The notes beneath the pieces were generated by a model that saw only the letters and a program-made list of their open reading frames with translations, was not told where the DNA came from and ran no database searches. 64,000 nt of DNA from Polychytrium aggregatum (Eukaryota; Chytridiomycota; Chytridiomycetes; Polychytriales), in assembly GCF_025602895.1 (NCBI RefSeq), contig NW_026516227.1, forward strand, positions 186,001 through 250,000, given 5' to 3'. Every line of letters begins with the position of its first letter. The stretch's first letter is position 1. This document shows, piece after piece, positions 1-10,879 of this stretch. The translations under genes and the position numbers were made by a program.

Positions 1-3000
1 GGCGGCAACTCGACGGCGACGATCGCTGATGTGTTTCTGAACCGATCGCTTTGCAACACTCCCAAAACCAGTGGCGAGTTCCAAAGCAGTACTCTTCGCT
101 TGTGACCATCACGCCTGTCCGGGGTCGTCTCTCGCCAAACTCAACCGAGACGCTGACATGCACCTTCACCCCAATGAGCGTCAAGAACTGGACACTCAAG
201 CTCCCATGCTACTACTATCACGAGTCGCCAGACTCTGAGACCATCATCAAGGAGTCTGGTCCCCGGCGCACAACCCTGACGGTCATCGGCCAGGGCACAC
301 TTGGACGAATCGTGTCGGAGCCCAAGGATATTGACTTTGGCGCCATCCTCGTCAACACCGTCGTCGAGAAGGAGATTGTGCTCTTCAATCGATGCGAATG
401 TGATGTGGTATACAGCCTGGAAATCTACCGACAAGAGGCCAAGCATGAGGTCAAGGAGAGCCCCAAGCGCGCGGCCCCGGGAAGTCCAAAGTCCACGCGC
501 TTCTCGAACGTCCACACCCTCGACGACGACTGGGCCGACGACCCTGAGGCCGAGACAGAGGTGGTTTCCGAAGACTACACCACGCCGCTAGTCAATAGCG
601 TCAAAGGTGCGTCTCTGGGCGTTGATTTGCTTCGCTGGTCAGCGGCCCCAAATGAGCATTGTCGCTCCAAGCAACGCTGGCTCAGTGGAACTCATCCCAG
701 GTTTCTCCAATTGTCGTTCGCTGGTTCTGCTCAGAGTCGGAGCTTGAAGTCCTCCAAACACACGCGGTTCTGCCTGCACGTTCCCATCACACTCTCAAGC
801 TGAGGGCGTGTCTGAAAGAGCAAACGCACCAGATGTTTACGATATTCTACAGGCTGACCCGTGAGTCTCATATCCATCATACATGTGACGATGTCTCGCA
901 GCTACTGTGGCGTTGAATCAAGCATTGGCACCAGAGTCCGATGCAACACCTGAACCAGCACATGCCACGGCATTGTTCGCTCTTATCCCGCAACATCGTG
1001 TCTCATTCATTCTACAACCATATTTCAGTCCAGAGCCTCGAGGAAGGATATCTTGACTCCAACACACATCTCAACACATCCATGACCATCAACATTGTGA
1101 GTGCACTCTCTGCCTGTCCGGTTGCTGCGGGCCGGCAAATGTCACTCGTTCTCGGCTCGCAAGAGCCCTAACACCCAGCATCGCTATGCAACCGATATGT
1201 CTTTCGGCCCGACTAAATATGCAGCAAAACAAGTATCATCTGTGCAACGTCTCTGCAACTGGCGTCCATCCCTCAGTTCAGGCGACTGACATTCGCTGCG
1301 AAAGTAAGTCATCCAAGTCGTCACTCATAGGTCGAATTGGGAGGGGATTCGTGGTATCAGGCGCCGGAAGGAACCGCGGCAAGTGCGCTTATCTCTGCGA
1401 GCATCACCAGACATCAGCAAAACGGCCATGTGGAAGCTGTTTTCAATCGATCGCTTCAACGACATTCTGAAAGTTGTCGGCAACGACCGTGGCACACTCG
1501 AGGTACGTTTCTGGTGCATGTTGTCGTCCTGCAGGCTTCAGTCGCACCCAGCGCACGCATGCATACTCAGAGCCAAACGCACCAACCTCACTCCTGCATC
1601 CCCCCTCGCTCAACAGGCCGACATTGCGCGTGGATTCGGCGGCGAGTGTTCCTTCCCGACCGACTCGGTGCCGATTCTGTCCCCCGAAGAAATCGACGCC
1701 AATACCGTGACCTTTGACTTTGGGTCGACGCCGCTCGGGTAGGCTGCGAGAGGGCGTGTGGCCGGCGAGCTTTTGAGTGTTTTGTGGCTGTGGTATCAAA
1801 TGCGATACGTGGCGGGACTGGCTTGATTTTTGCTTTACTCGCTACTAATCTGAGGGTTGTCGACGAACACTCAGCTCGAAATCAACGGTGGTGCACATGA
1901 GCCTCAAGAACTCTGGCGTTGTTCCAGTCGAATGGGCGTTCAACTTTCCCAACGACCTTGAGGTACACGGACTCGCCTGGCAGAGACTGTTTCTTGCTCG
2001 TAGTCGAATCAACCACCGTCGATTCGTATGCCGATGCTCACATTACAGGAATACTTTGATGATGCAGGTGGAGATCGAGCACTGGGCCGACCCTGGCGAC
2101 TACACCGAGGAGCAGCTCCATCACAACCTCATTCTCGATAACAATCTCTTCACTATCACGCCAAAGGTCAGTCGCATTGTGCACTCTTGCGTAGGGATGC
2201 CGACTCTACCGCTAATAACCTCAAGTGCCCTCGATTCGCAATGCAGTCTGGATGCCTGCAGCCAGACGAGTCCATACATGTGGTGATGACATACTCCCAC
2301 GAGTTCTCAGGGTCTCATCGGCTGCCGGTGGTTTTCAAGCTCAAGAACGGGAGCTCCACCACGACTGTCTTTGGCGGAAAGGAGGTCTTGATCAAGTTCT
2401 CGGGATACTCGATCCCAAACGGCAAAAAGTTCATTCACTTTCACACCAGCCAACATACCTTTTCCCCTGTCGACATTGGAACGATGGATCCACCCGCTCA
2501 GGTGGGTGAATATGTGATGGATGAGTGCTGTTCTTGGCGGCCCAGGTTAAATCCATTCATTTGGGCAAGAAGAGTAGCTCACCGTGCAACTGATCCGCCG
2601 CCGTGTGTGCAGACCTACGAGCTCATCAACCGCGGGACCATACCACTCAACTATTCGATCGATCTCTCAGCGCTAGATTGGGTAAGAGGGGCGGTATCTT
2701 GAGTTGTCATGCCATGCTTGCTGGACCGAGACTACCTGTATCTCTGTGGGATCCCGATGTCTGCTGTGATGCCCGAGCTGCATCAGCATCGTTTGTGGCA
2801 CAGGTTTTGATTTATTCTGGTCATATCAAGCCTTGATATTCTGATAATCCGGTTTGCGCCTCTGCCATCGCAGCTAAGAGCAGAGGGGTGCGACTTCCCC
2901 ATATTCGAGTGTCGACAGTCCGGCGGCACTATCTCCCCGAATGGCATCGAGCAGATCGAGTGGATTTTCAGGCCACTCGAGGTGCGGGAGTACGAGGTGG

Positions 3001-5476
3001 ATGTCCCTATCACTGTCGCCGACGGCAAGACAACAATGATCACATTCCGGGGATTCGGAGAACAGCATCTGGCAAGTGTCGCCTGTGAAAGCGAGCTGAT
3101 GGCCATGGACGCCGTGCTAACCCCCACGATATCACACACTATCAGCAACGTGGTACCGCCGACACCGACAAGGAGGACCCAAAACACTATGTCGATCGCA
3201 TCCCCAGTGTGCAGGAGCTGGCCATACCTGAGCAAATTGCAGTGCTGTCGTTGGTGAGCTGCAGCTTGGTGCCGAAAGCGGGTTGTTGGGCATCGTTGGG
3301 TGCACAGTTGCCACTGACAAGCTTGGCCAAAGGGGTGATACGTTGTCTATGTGACTCGGACTCACGAAACCGACACGTTCGCCGGGCTATCTGCGCTGTG
3401 CAATATCCATTTGCAGGAGCGAATCAATTTTGGGTACGTACCGCTTGGCTCTGTTCTCCGACAGATTATCGTCATCAAAAACACAACCATGGATTCAGAA
3501 CTGTCCTTCAAGTGGATCTTGAACAACATGCAACTGGAACAGCGAGATCGTATGTATACGTTCCTTTGCAGTGCATACTATCCCTGTGAACGCGACTGCA
3601 CCCACATCCGCGAGAGCGACGACGAACCCGCGATCACGAGGATGGAGTCTCCTTTGGAAGCCTCGTGTCTGGCGCTTGAATCGACTTGTGTCTGATACGC
3701 CGTCTCGACATAGGGTTCAAAATCACTCCTTCCTCCGGCTCTTTGAAGCCGAATGAAAGTCGTGTTTGCAAGGTCGTGATTGTGCCCAGCAAAGAGCCCC
3801 GGGTGTACAACCTCAACATTGGATGCGAGATCACCAATGAAACCAAAAAGGTATGCACGAGCCTATCCATCAACTCAATCTGTGGGGACAAGCCCATATA
3901 GGATCGCGGCTCGGTGCTCTCCAAGGCGCTGACGAATCGGCTATCGTGCTATCGACAGGCCGAATACACCGCCAAATACGAGCAGTACGAGACGGCGGTC
4001 CGCGAGGGCAGAGAGCCGCCGTTTCTGTTCCGAAGCGACACTCGCGCCGGGAACTCTACTGGACTTTCAAGTGCCCAATCCAAGGGTGACGGGATCACAG
4101 CCCCAGGCAGCGCACGCTCAGCAAGCGATATCCGCAGAACCAAGTACAAGGCGCTGCCTCCCATCACGCCGCCCCAGACAGGCTCGCCGGGCAAGCCCGC
4201 ATCGTCGCCGAATGCTCCCAACTCGACTGCCGAAGCCGGAGCCGGACAGCGGCCTTCGAAAAGCAGCAGATCCAGCAATGGCCCAAACCCATCAGAGATA
4301 CCCGAGCTGCTGAGGGCCCAGTCGGGACTTTCAAGTGAGTTATTGTCTATCGCAAGCCGCGATGCAATTGGCGAATGTGTTCCGGGTTTGATCGCACGGC
4401 CGCGCCGTGAGACACCAACGCAAGGCTGCGACTGTCGGCCTTATACTCACTTCGAGCAATCGCTCTCAATCCTTTGTGGGCCACTGCTATCGGTTTCGCG
4501 CCTTGTTCATTGCCCCGCAGACTACGCCGACATTTCTCAGTACGACATGCCAATGCCGCCAACACCGTTCCTGCTCTACTTGTCGATCGTGGCCGAGTCG
4601 CTTCCGGTAAATGAGTTCAGAACCAGGTTCAGGGACTTTGACACGTATTATCACGAGAAGATGCCGTTCTACACGGAGCTCAGCTCGATGGTGCGTTGTA
4701 CTTGAATTCCGCCAGTGGCCCTATTGGTGTATTGTGGCTGCAGTGCAAAGGAACGCAAAAGTCCAGACATTCGAGGCTCGCCGCTTTGTTCTAATGCCAA
4801 ACTGCATGACGTGCCGACACGGTTCTAACGGCCTCGCTGTTGCCTATGGACGCACAGCAGTCAGAGAGCGACGACTATCTTGCTGAATCAGACCAACGCG
4901 ACAGCCTTGACGCAACTCCGGAGTGTCAGGACATATGCCTATGGGCCCTTTCACAGGGACTCAATGACATTATCCAGGAGTTTGAGGTGCAGAACTTTAT
5001 CGAGTTTGTGCACCTGGACCCACTGCCATTCCATGCACAGTTCTCCAACCAGCCTTGCAACGGGATCTATCTGCCCGAGAGTGGTGCACATTTCAAGCGA
5101 TCCAAGAGTCACCATGAGAGCGCCCTGAGCCGGTTGACGCCGGGAGGGCCTGAGGTGCCCGGATACGGGCCAACGACAGGCATCTACAACCGATGCATCG
5201 TCGAGGACGCCGAGGCAAACGTGCAGCAGGACATTCTGACGTAAGTGGCTGGGAACAGATGCCGATGCGGATGTCGGCACGGCAGTGAGCCTTGACACAA
5301 TAGCTGCAGCGGACACTGACACAGCTGTCTATCAACCCTGTTTGTGGCGGGGCCTCAGGTCGCCCGAGTTCCAGAATGTGTGCGAGAGCATCCTGGAGGG
5401 CACAATCTTCAATTTGATCCAGGAAGCGAACGTTGACGAGTTTGAGATGACGAGGCGATACATGTCGGTGATCTGA
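1..5476 (+). CDS. CFAP65-like ASH/MSP-domain flagellar protein, 5' partial, multi-exon
   Basis: A run of coding exons separated by short introns, entering from the left edge and ending at a TGA after RRYMSVI. The translated blocks are beta-sandwich-like ASH/MSP modules with recurring phrases such as DIDFGAILVNTVVEKEIVLF, EQIEWIFRPLEVREYEVDVP and INFGYVPLGSVLRQIIVIKN. A proline/serine-rich linker (about 4030-4310) is followed by a C-terminal helical part with SILEGTIFNLIQEANVDEFE. Tandem ASH modules with such a tail are known in central-pair and flagellar proteins, and the overall wording resembles CFAP65 (CCDC108). HYDIN or CFAP47 are the alternatives. In these families the protein works in the axoneme, so its presence argues for a flagellated zoospore stage. 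The N-terminus is outside the window and exon borders are approximate. Family assignment (ASH) is firm; the orthologue name is tentative. Confidence 0.6.
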
Positions 5477-6533
5477 CGTGTGGATATCGTCGCGAGCGGG
5501 CACAGCGATCTGGGCCCGACAGCCGTCACGACAGGAGGCCAATACACTCGCTGCCATGATCTGCCTTGAGGATTGCATCACATCGAGGTGGATTGCATCA
5601 CATCGAGGTGGATTGCACCACAACGAAGACGTCCTCTGCCTTTTTGAACAGGACGTGCCAGCCGGGGTTTCACGGCCGAAGCAAACTCCGCCATTGGCAC
5701 GTGTCAGCGGTTAAGCCTTTTCAGCGAGAGCGGCGTCTCTCGCCCAGCATGCAGGTGCACTGTCGACTGCGGGCTGCCCTCGCCGAGAGCCGCGAGAGAA
5801 GCAGGCGTTCTCGCCGTGTTCCTCGAATGCAAGTCGCTTTTGGTTTCTTTCACCGAGGCCAGACGCTGCCCTCCATCAACCAACACTCCTCCGGCCAGCA
5901 CTCCTCCGGCCAGCTACCCGTCAGCCTCGCTGCACAGTTGCTTCTCCCCGCAGCGACTCGAACGACGCTCTTGGTGGCTTCTCAACTGCGCATCCGCATC
6001 GCTGCCATTCTGCGCTCTCGTCTCCCCAGTCTTCCCCACCACCCAAGTCCTCCTCTCAGGGCTGGTGGATTCCTGACCATCTAGACACTCGCCGCCGCCA
6101 CTCTTCCCACACCCTCGCGACAGCAAGCCGGCCGACAACCATGCCCAGCCCTTCTGTCACCCCAGCGGTCTCTGGAGACCTGCGTCAATGTAAATGCTGT
6201 TCCAGTTCGCTGCTCGCTTTCAAGGGAGAGATGGGGGGGGGGTCCGTCGGGGCGACATCGAACGCATGGTCCTGCCATCCCCAAACGGGGGGTTGGGCAA
6301 TCCACCCATCGCCGTTTGGGAAATCATGCCGTGGCCGCTCGCTCGCTCGCTCGTCCGGCCCGTCTGTCCGTCAGGACCTGCTCGCCGCCATCGTTTGGTC
6401 GCTGACTATATCAGCCTGAGCCGCCCCGTCTCTGCTTCCTGTTCTTGTCCTTGCGTTTGCCTTTTGCTCCTTGTCGTTGTGATTCACTTGGTGGCTCGCA
6501 GCAAGCGACTGTGATCTCTGTCTGCTCGACGCC
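5477..6533. other. intergenic region between the CFAP65-like and KCTD-like genes
   Basis: No convincing gene. Open frames here are short and resemble nothing. It holds the 20-bp repeat, a 15-bp unit present twice at 5884-5913, long pyrimidine-rich stretches (about 5880-6140) and a G9 run at about 6234. The pyrimidine-rich part is a plausible promoter and 5' leader for the next gene. Confidence 0.6.
5571..5625. repeat. 20-bp tandem repeat
   Basis: The unit GATTGCATCACATCGAGGTG occurs twice perfectly (5571-5590, 5591-5610) and then as a diverged partial copy. It lies about 95 bp after the stop of the CFAP65-like gene, probably in its 3' untranslated region. Confidence 0.85.
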
Positions 6534-8688
6534 ATGTCCACCGCCGATGACATGTCGTCTACCGATCCTGCAACGTCTGCTGACGGCGATCCCAATCTCT
6601 CCGCACCCTCTGTCGATCCAGCCAATATTGAAAAGAGCTTCACCGACGCCACAGCCAGTCCCGCAGCCAGCAAGATATCGTCCAAGGCCAAGACCCTTGC
6701 CAAGTCAGCGTCGTCAGCCTCGCTCCCGCGGGATCAGTCAGCCGTTTCAACTACGTCGTCCCTGTCGGAGGTGTCCGAGAGGAGGCTTGCACAGGGCATC
6801 GTGGGCTCGCTCACATCGCTGATTCCAAACTCGATCCAAACTTCTGTCAACACCGTTATCGGCATGAGAGAAAAGACTCGTAAGTGGTGTCGGACGGGGT
6901 GCTTCTCGTGGTGGTGAGGGTGTATTGCCTGGAGGCGAGGATGGCATGGGCATGCTAGACTCTGTTCACCAACCACCAAGCCGCTGCCACCCGCTCAAGA
7001 CGGTGGCTGTCTTGGACTCATACACATGGAGATGGCAGCCTAAGCACCTCCGCCGATCACCTGCTGCTGAGCATCCTGGTCGATTGCAGCCTCGGTCGAT
7101 CAATACCGCTGCGCCGCGAGTTGCTGCGACTGTGCCAGGCTCATGTTCGAACTCCCTTCTTTTTCCAGCGGCCGAGTGGTATCACTTTGTGTCCGAAGGT
7201 GTCGCAAATGCTGCAGTCAGTGGTAAGCACAATAGCATGTCGGGCGGACTGGCAAAAGCGCGAGCCATGGTCCTTCCGCCTCCGCTCACAGTGCGAGCAG
7301 TTGGATCTTCCCTCGCAGTATGAGCAGTCGGATTTACTCGTGTGCTTTTTGGTCGATTGCAGCGGCGGTTGTCATCAAAAAATCACCGATCCCTGATGCA
7401 ATCGCCTCCATCACTGGCTCCACGAGCGAGGGGCCCGAGGCACCCGAGGACACGGCCGACCTCGAGCAAAAGATCATGAACGTCAGCCAGATCCTAGTCG
7501 GCACGACGGTCGCTGCCACCGGCATCATGGCCAAGGCTGCCGTTCGTGCCGGGGCCGCTTACAAGCGCACCCCCGGATTCAGCGACAACAAAGACGTTGA
7601 GCAGCGAACCAAGCGATTCCAGAAGGTCTACGACGTGCGCGAGAAGTTGATTCGGGTGGCCGAATGTCCCGGTGCCATGCCCCTTGCGGCCCTGGTCGAT
7701 GCGGCAACGCAGACAGATGACCTCGAGTTTGACGCCCATCTGATGCCTCACGAGCAGGGGCATCCCGACGATGGCGACGGTCATGATGCGGCCCTGCTCA
7801 ATCCGAGTCGTGGCCTCAAGAAAAAGATCAGCGGCATCCTCATCTCGGGCGCCACGATGGTGGCGTCGTCGATTCTGGAGCGTGGGACCAATCTGGTGCT
7901 CAAGTCGCCCGGGGCTGCGGAGCCCGTTGGGTCGGCAGAAGGATCGCCCACGAGCCAGCCCACCCTGCGTAAACGTGATAGTATCGCCAGTCTGCGTAAG
8001 AAAGACAGCTCGTCGAGCCTCTCTCGCCACGGCGAATCCAAGAGCCACTTGCGGACCTTGAATGTCGGCGGGGCGGTCTTTACGACCACGGTAATGACCT
8101 TGACGGCCGACGAAAACTCGGAGTTGGCACATTGGTTTGGAGCCAAAGCGTCAACGGGCACTCCTGCGATGTCGCCCTCTGCTCAAGCCACGCCGTCGAG
8201 CCCGTCCAAGGAGCATGTTCTGGACGACGACAAGGCTGGACACCTGGTCTTGAAGGACGGTGTCTATCACATCGACCGCGAAGGTAAGGAAGCTGCGTGG
8301 GCGGAAGCATCGCCGCACTCCCAGACTGCCACATGGTACTAACCTTATGGACATGCATTGGCATCTAGGCAAGCACTTCCACCACGTCCTCAACTACCTG
8401 CGGCATGGCTGTCGCGTTGAAGCCGTGGAGGACGCCCTCCCGGACGATTATGTATCTCTATGCGAAATCTACGCCGAGGCAGTCTTTTACAACCTCGAGA
8501 AGCTGGCCGCCGTGGTCGAGACCAAGATGATCGAGTCCAAGACGCAGAAGCTAACGACACGGATCCGACACGATGTCTATGAGCTTGTCCTCTGCATCCT
8601 CCAACACCACATCTTCCTGAACACTCTCTTCAGCATCATCACAGGGAGCGTCATTGGCGCGCTGCTGTGGCTAATTTTCATGTCCTAG
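6534..8688 (+). CDS. KCTD/T1-type BTB domain protein with C-terminal membrane anchor
   Basis: Four exons join in frame (6534-6879, 7169-7222, 7363-8283, 8369-8688) to give 546 residues. All introns are GT-AG. The N-terminus is Ser/Thr-rich and probably disordered. A central part with small-residue helices (QILVGTTVAATGIMAKAAVR and GILISGATMVASSILE) looks weakly like a Senescence/spartin-type segment. The T1-type BTB domain begins at LNVGGAVFTTTVMTLT and, after an insertion and the last intron, continues as GKHFHHVLNYLRHG, the classical KCTD/Kv tetramerisation signature. The protein ends in a hydrophobic helix (SIITGSVIGALLWLIFMS) that would make a tail anchor. KCTD proteins usually tetramerise and often recruit cullin-3; I infer a membrane-bound adaptor. 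The BTB call is firm; the central domain is a guess. Confidence 0.8.
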
Positions 8689-9433
8689 ACGGGCGAGGCA
8701 CCAGGAGGCATGGATAGACAGCTCTGCGCTTTCCCGGCCCCACCCTCAAGCGCAACCGCACTGAGGGACATGCCCGCAGCATGCTGCAGCCCGGTTCGCG
8801 GAGATGTCGGCTGTCGCTATCCTTTAGAGCCTCCCTTCCCTTTTGCCGTTCTCTGCTGTCTCTCGTTCAACACCAATGCCCACAACCATGAACTGTTTCA
8901 AGCATTCGTATTTCAAATTTTGCACCACAAAGCCTCCCCTCTGCACAAGCCTGGCGCCCGACTTCAGCCCAAACGCCTTTGGTCCATTTCCCAGGGGTGG
9001 CCTCGCTCCATCTTCTCTGGCCGGCTGGCTGGCTGGCTCGTCCCCAGTAGGATAGCAACACTCGCCAGCCACACCTGCCTCGAGAACCCCTCTGCTCGTT
9101 GCTGCACATATCCTCTTGCCGTTGTCTTTGCTCGTTTGTTCCGTTACTGTTTTGCTTGCTTTTGTGTCGAACCCATTGTGATTCCATTCCAGCGTCCTAC
9201 CCCTACCTCGTACCGACTCGCTCATCCGACTCGCTCATCCGGCGCACCGAACCAACCCGGACGTCCTTCTTCCGCTGCTGCTTTCGTCACGGCGGCACAT
9301 GCTCCACCCAACTCCTCTTCCTCTTTCCTTGCTCCAGATGATCTGCTCAATGTAGAAATTGATCCTCCTCCTCCTCTGTGCACTCGTGAGAATGATGATT
9401 GGTAGGCACATTGGTCAGACGTAAGGGGTGCTT
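8689..9433. other. intergenic region, no gene seen
   Basis: Between the KCTD-like gene and the short transposon copy. The 231-codon plus-strand frame at 8710-9405 is Pro/Ser/Cys-rich with no recognisable domain and no splice logic, so I treat it as chance. The sequence is pyrimidine-rich throughout. Confidence 0.5.
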
Positions 9434-9435
9434 TA

Positions 9436-9459
9436 CAGGCAATCCAAAAAAACGAGACA
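9436..9459 (+). repeat. left terminal inverted repeat, copy A
   Basis: Begins CAGGCAATCC directly after the flanking TA and ends in the A-run plus CGAGACA. It is two bases shorter, with one substitution in the core, compared with the left end of the full copy. Confidence 0.85.
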
Positions 9460-9516
9460 CCCAGGTTTTGACCATTCATCGAATATTTTGTTACCCAATG
9501 TTATCGCGCGCTGGCC

Positions 9517-10095
9517 ATGACCATTCGCCACACATCCGACTTTCGCACCGCCGCATTGCGATGCTACGCCCTCATCCATAGCCTGCGTAAGGTCGCCTCC
9601 ATATTCAGTGTATCCAAGAGCACCATCCATCGATGGCACCGAGGATGCAAGCTGGATGACCCATCCCGGGTCCCAGCTCGCAGATCCACTTTCTTCGAGC
9701 AGGCATGTCCAGTCATTCGCACCCTGATTGAACAGGACCCGTTCCAGACTGGTCCTGTGTTGCGATGCAAGCTCGAGTCCATCCTCCAGAGGAAAGTATC
9801 ACTCTCACTCTGCCACACTGCCATCCACCGAGCAGGTCTCTCACACAAGAGGGCAACACACCTCTACAAGTCCAAGCGACTGGATGAGCGAGTGGCACAG
9901 TTCAGGGACCAGGTCCGCTCCATCGACCCACGACGATTCGTCTTTGTCGATGGGACAGGGATCAGGAAATCCATTTTCCCTCTCTACGGATACTCACCGA
10001 AGGGTGCTCCGCTTCGCCAGCGCAATCACATGAAACACAAGTCTGTCTCGGCTGCATTTGCCATCAACCACTCTGGTGTGCTGCATCGCATGTAC
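9517..10095 (+). pseudogene. truncated Tc1/IS630-type transposase
   Basis: Starts MTIRHTSDF, the same start as in the full element. An N-terminal helix-turn-helix (LRKVASIFSVSKSTIHRWH) is followed by the beginning of the DDE catalytic domain with the first acidic residue in a degraded FVDGTGI (FVDETGI in the other copy) and YGYSPKG. It reads on through NHMKHKSVSAAFAINHSG, a stretch deleted from the other copy. At about 10095 it is cut and fused out of frame to Fanzor sequence; the frame closes at 10146. The second Asp and the Glu are missing, so it cannot be an active transposase. Confidence 0.9.
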
Positions 10096-10447
10096 CAAGG
10101 GCTATGCATCCAGCCCTCGGAGGCAGCGGTTTGCTCAGTACTTTGAGCAATTCGAGCACCACCGACGCCACCCACATCGCACTCATGGAAGCGTCAAGGT
10201 GGCCTCGACGAACGAGTTCAACACCACCTCGCAAGTGTGCTCCAAGTGCCTGGAGCCAGTTCGGTTGGAAGGACTCGATGCGCCCAGCGTTGCGAATTCC
10301 CACTTTGTCAGGAGCTGCAAGAATCCCAGCTGCCGGACAGTGTGGAATCGCGACGTCAATGCGGCGCGCAACATGATCACAGTATGCAGGTCGATTGTGG
10401 AGATCGGAGAGCGACCGGCGGTCTTCACTCGGAGGCTGCCAAAGTGA
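10096..10447 (+). pseudogene. Fanzor C-terminal fragment
   Basis: About 116 codons matching the end of the Fanzor at 40398-42836, from GYASSPRRQRFAQYFEQF to the shared end FTRRLPK and TGA at 10445-10447. It includes the alternative catalytic Glu (NEFN), the zinc ribbon cysteines (CSKC and CKNPSC) and the last RuvC Asp in WNRDVNAARN. Differences from the other copy are a one-codon insertion (NEFNTTSQ versus NEFNTSQ), changes just before HGSVKV, and an Ala/Val change near the end. The first RuvC Asp and the guide-binding parts are missing, so no nuclease activity is expected. An ATG at 10058 could open a 129-codon frame. Confidence 0.9.
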
Positions 10448-10545
10448 TCTGTTTTATTTCTTGTGGCTTTGCTTGACGCAAGCACAGCACATACTACCTG
10501 TTCATGGAAACGGCTATGTTGTCCCGTTTTTTTCTGAATAAAGTG
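10445..10545 (+). ncRNA. candidate Fanzor guide (omega) RNA 3' scaffold, copy A
   Basis: The 101 bp from the Fanzor stop to the element's right end differ from the other copy at only three positions. They contain a perfect 6-bp hairpin, TGCTTG-ACG-CAAGCA, at 10470-10484. Known TnpB and Fanzor guide RNAs overlap the 3' end of the nuclease gene and the element's right end, with the guide read from the DNA outside. Here the guide would start at the TA at 10546. Position and conservation are seen; RNA expression is inference. Confidence 0.4.
10520..10545 (-). repeat. right terminal inverted repeat, copy A
   Basis: Read inward it begins CACTTTATTCAG and ends with the 13-base core AAAAAACGGGACA, also present in the left end of the full copy. 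It is followed by TA. Confidence 0.85.
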
Positions 10546-10547
10546 TA

Positions 10548-10879
10548 GTGTATTGATCAAGGGCTCATTCGAAGGAAAGATAAGATCAGAGCAAGGGGGT
10601 AAGGAAGGCGGGGCGAATGTACATATTCAAAACTGCAGCGACTGGTGCACAAGACAGGCTTTGGTGTACCGTCGAGGGAGCACTTGGGCTCGCTTGTTGC
10701 CCAGTGAGGGCTACGAACTAGATACAGAAGGGCGATCCAAGGAGCCAAAAATTACGGAGACAGGAAAGGAGGAGGGGGTATGTCATGGGGTTCTGTGGGT
10801 GGGATGTGGTGGGGAAGCGCACCGGGTTGAAGCAGGCAATCACAACAGCAAGTACGTTGTCAGGGGCAGGTCAGACTAG
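10548..10879. other. intergenic region downstream of OMA1-like gene
   Basis: Lies beyond the stop codon of the minus-strand OMA1-like gene and probably holds its 3' untranslated region and terminator. I see no gene or repeat. Transposon copy A was inserted about 330 bp past this stop. Confidence 0.5.

Larger units (their letters stand above)
9436..10545 (+). mobile_element. internally deleted Tc1/IS630-type transposon with Fanzor remnant (copy A, 1110 bp)
   Basis: Both ends match those of the larger element at 40300-43767 and both are flanked by TA (9434-9435 and 10546-10547), the target duplication expected of Tc1/mariner-type transposition. The interior is the 5' part of the transposase gene joined at about 10095/10096 to the last part of the Fanzor gene, followed by the complete right end. 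The missing segment runs from about transposase codon 193 to about Fanzor codon 697. The two parts are in different reading frames. Such internally deleted, non-autonomous derivatives are common for DNA transposons. What is unusual is that the whole Fanzor 3' end is kept. Confidence 0.9.

Noticed and set aside
8710-9405. 231-codon plus-strand frame between the BTB gene and transposon copy A
   Set aside because: Composition is Pro/Ser/Cys-rich like neighbouring non-coding DNA, with no motif and no plausible conserved start.
10058-10447. 129-codon frame as a small independent zinc-ribbon gene
   Set aside because: It begins in transposase sequence in the wrong frame and is simply the Fanzor tail of a deleted transposon copy.
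10548-10552. Alternative right boundary of transposon copy A at the next TA (10551-10552)
   Set aside because: Copy B ends at the base corresponding to 10545, and the homology between copies stops there, so the TA at 10546-10547 is the duplication.
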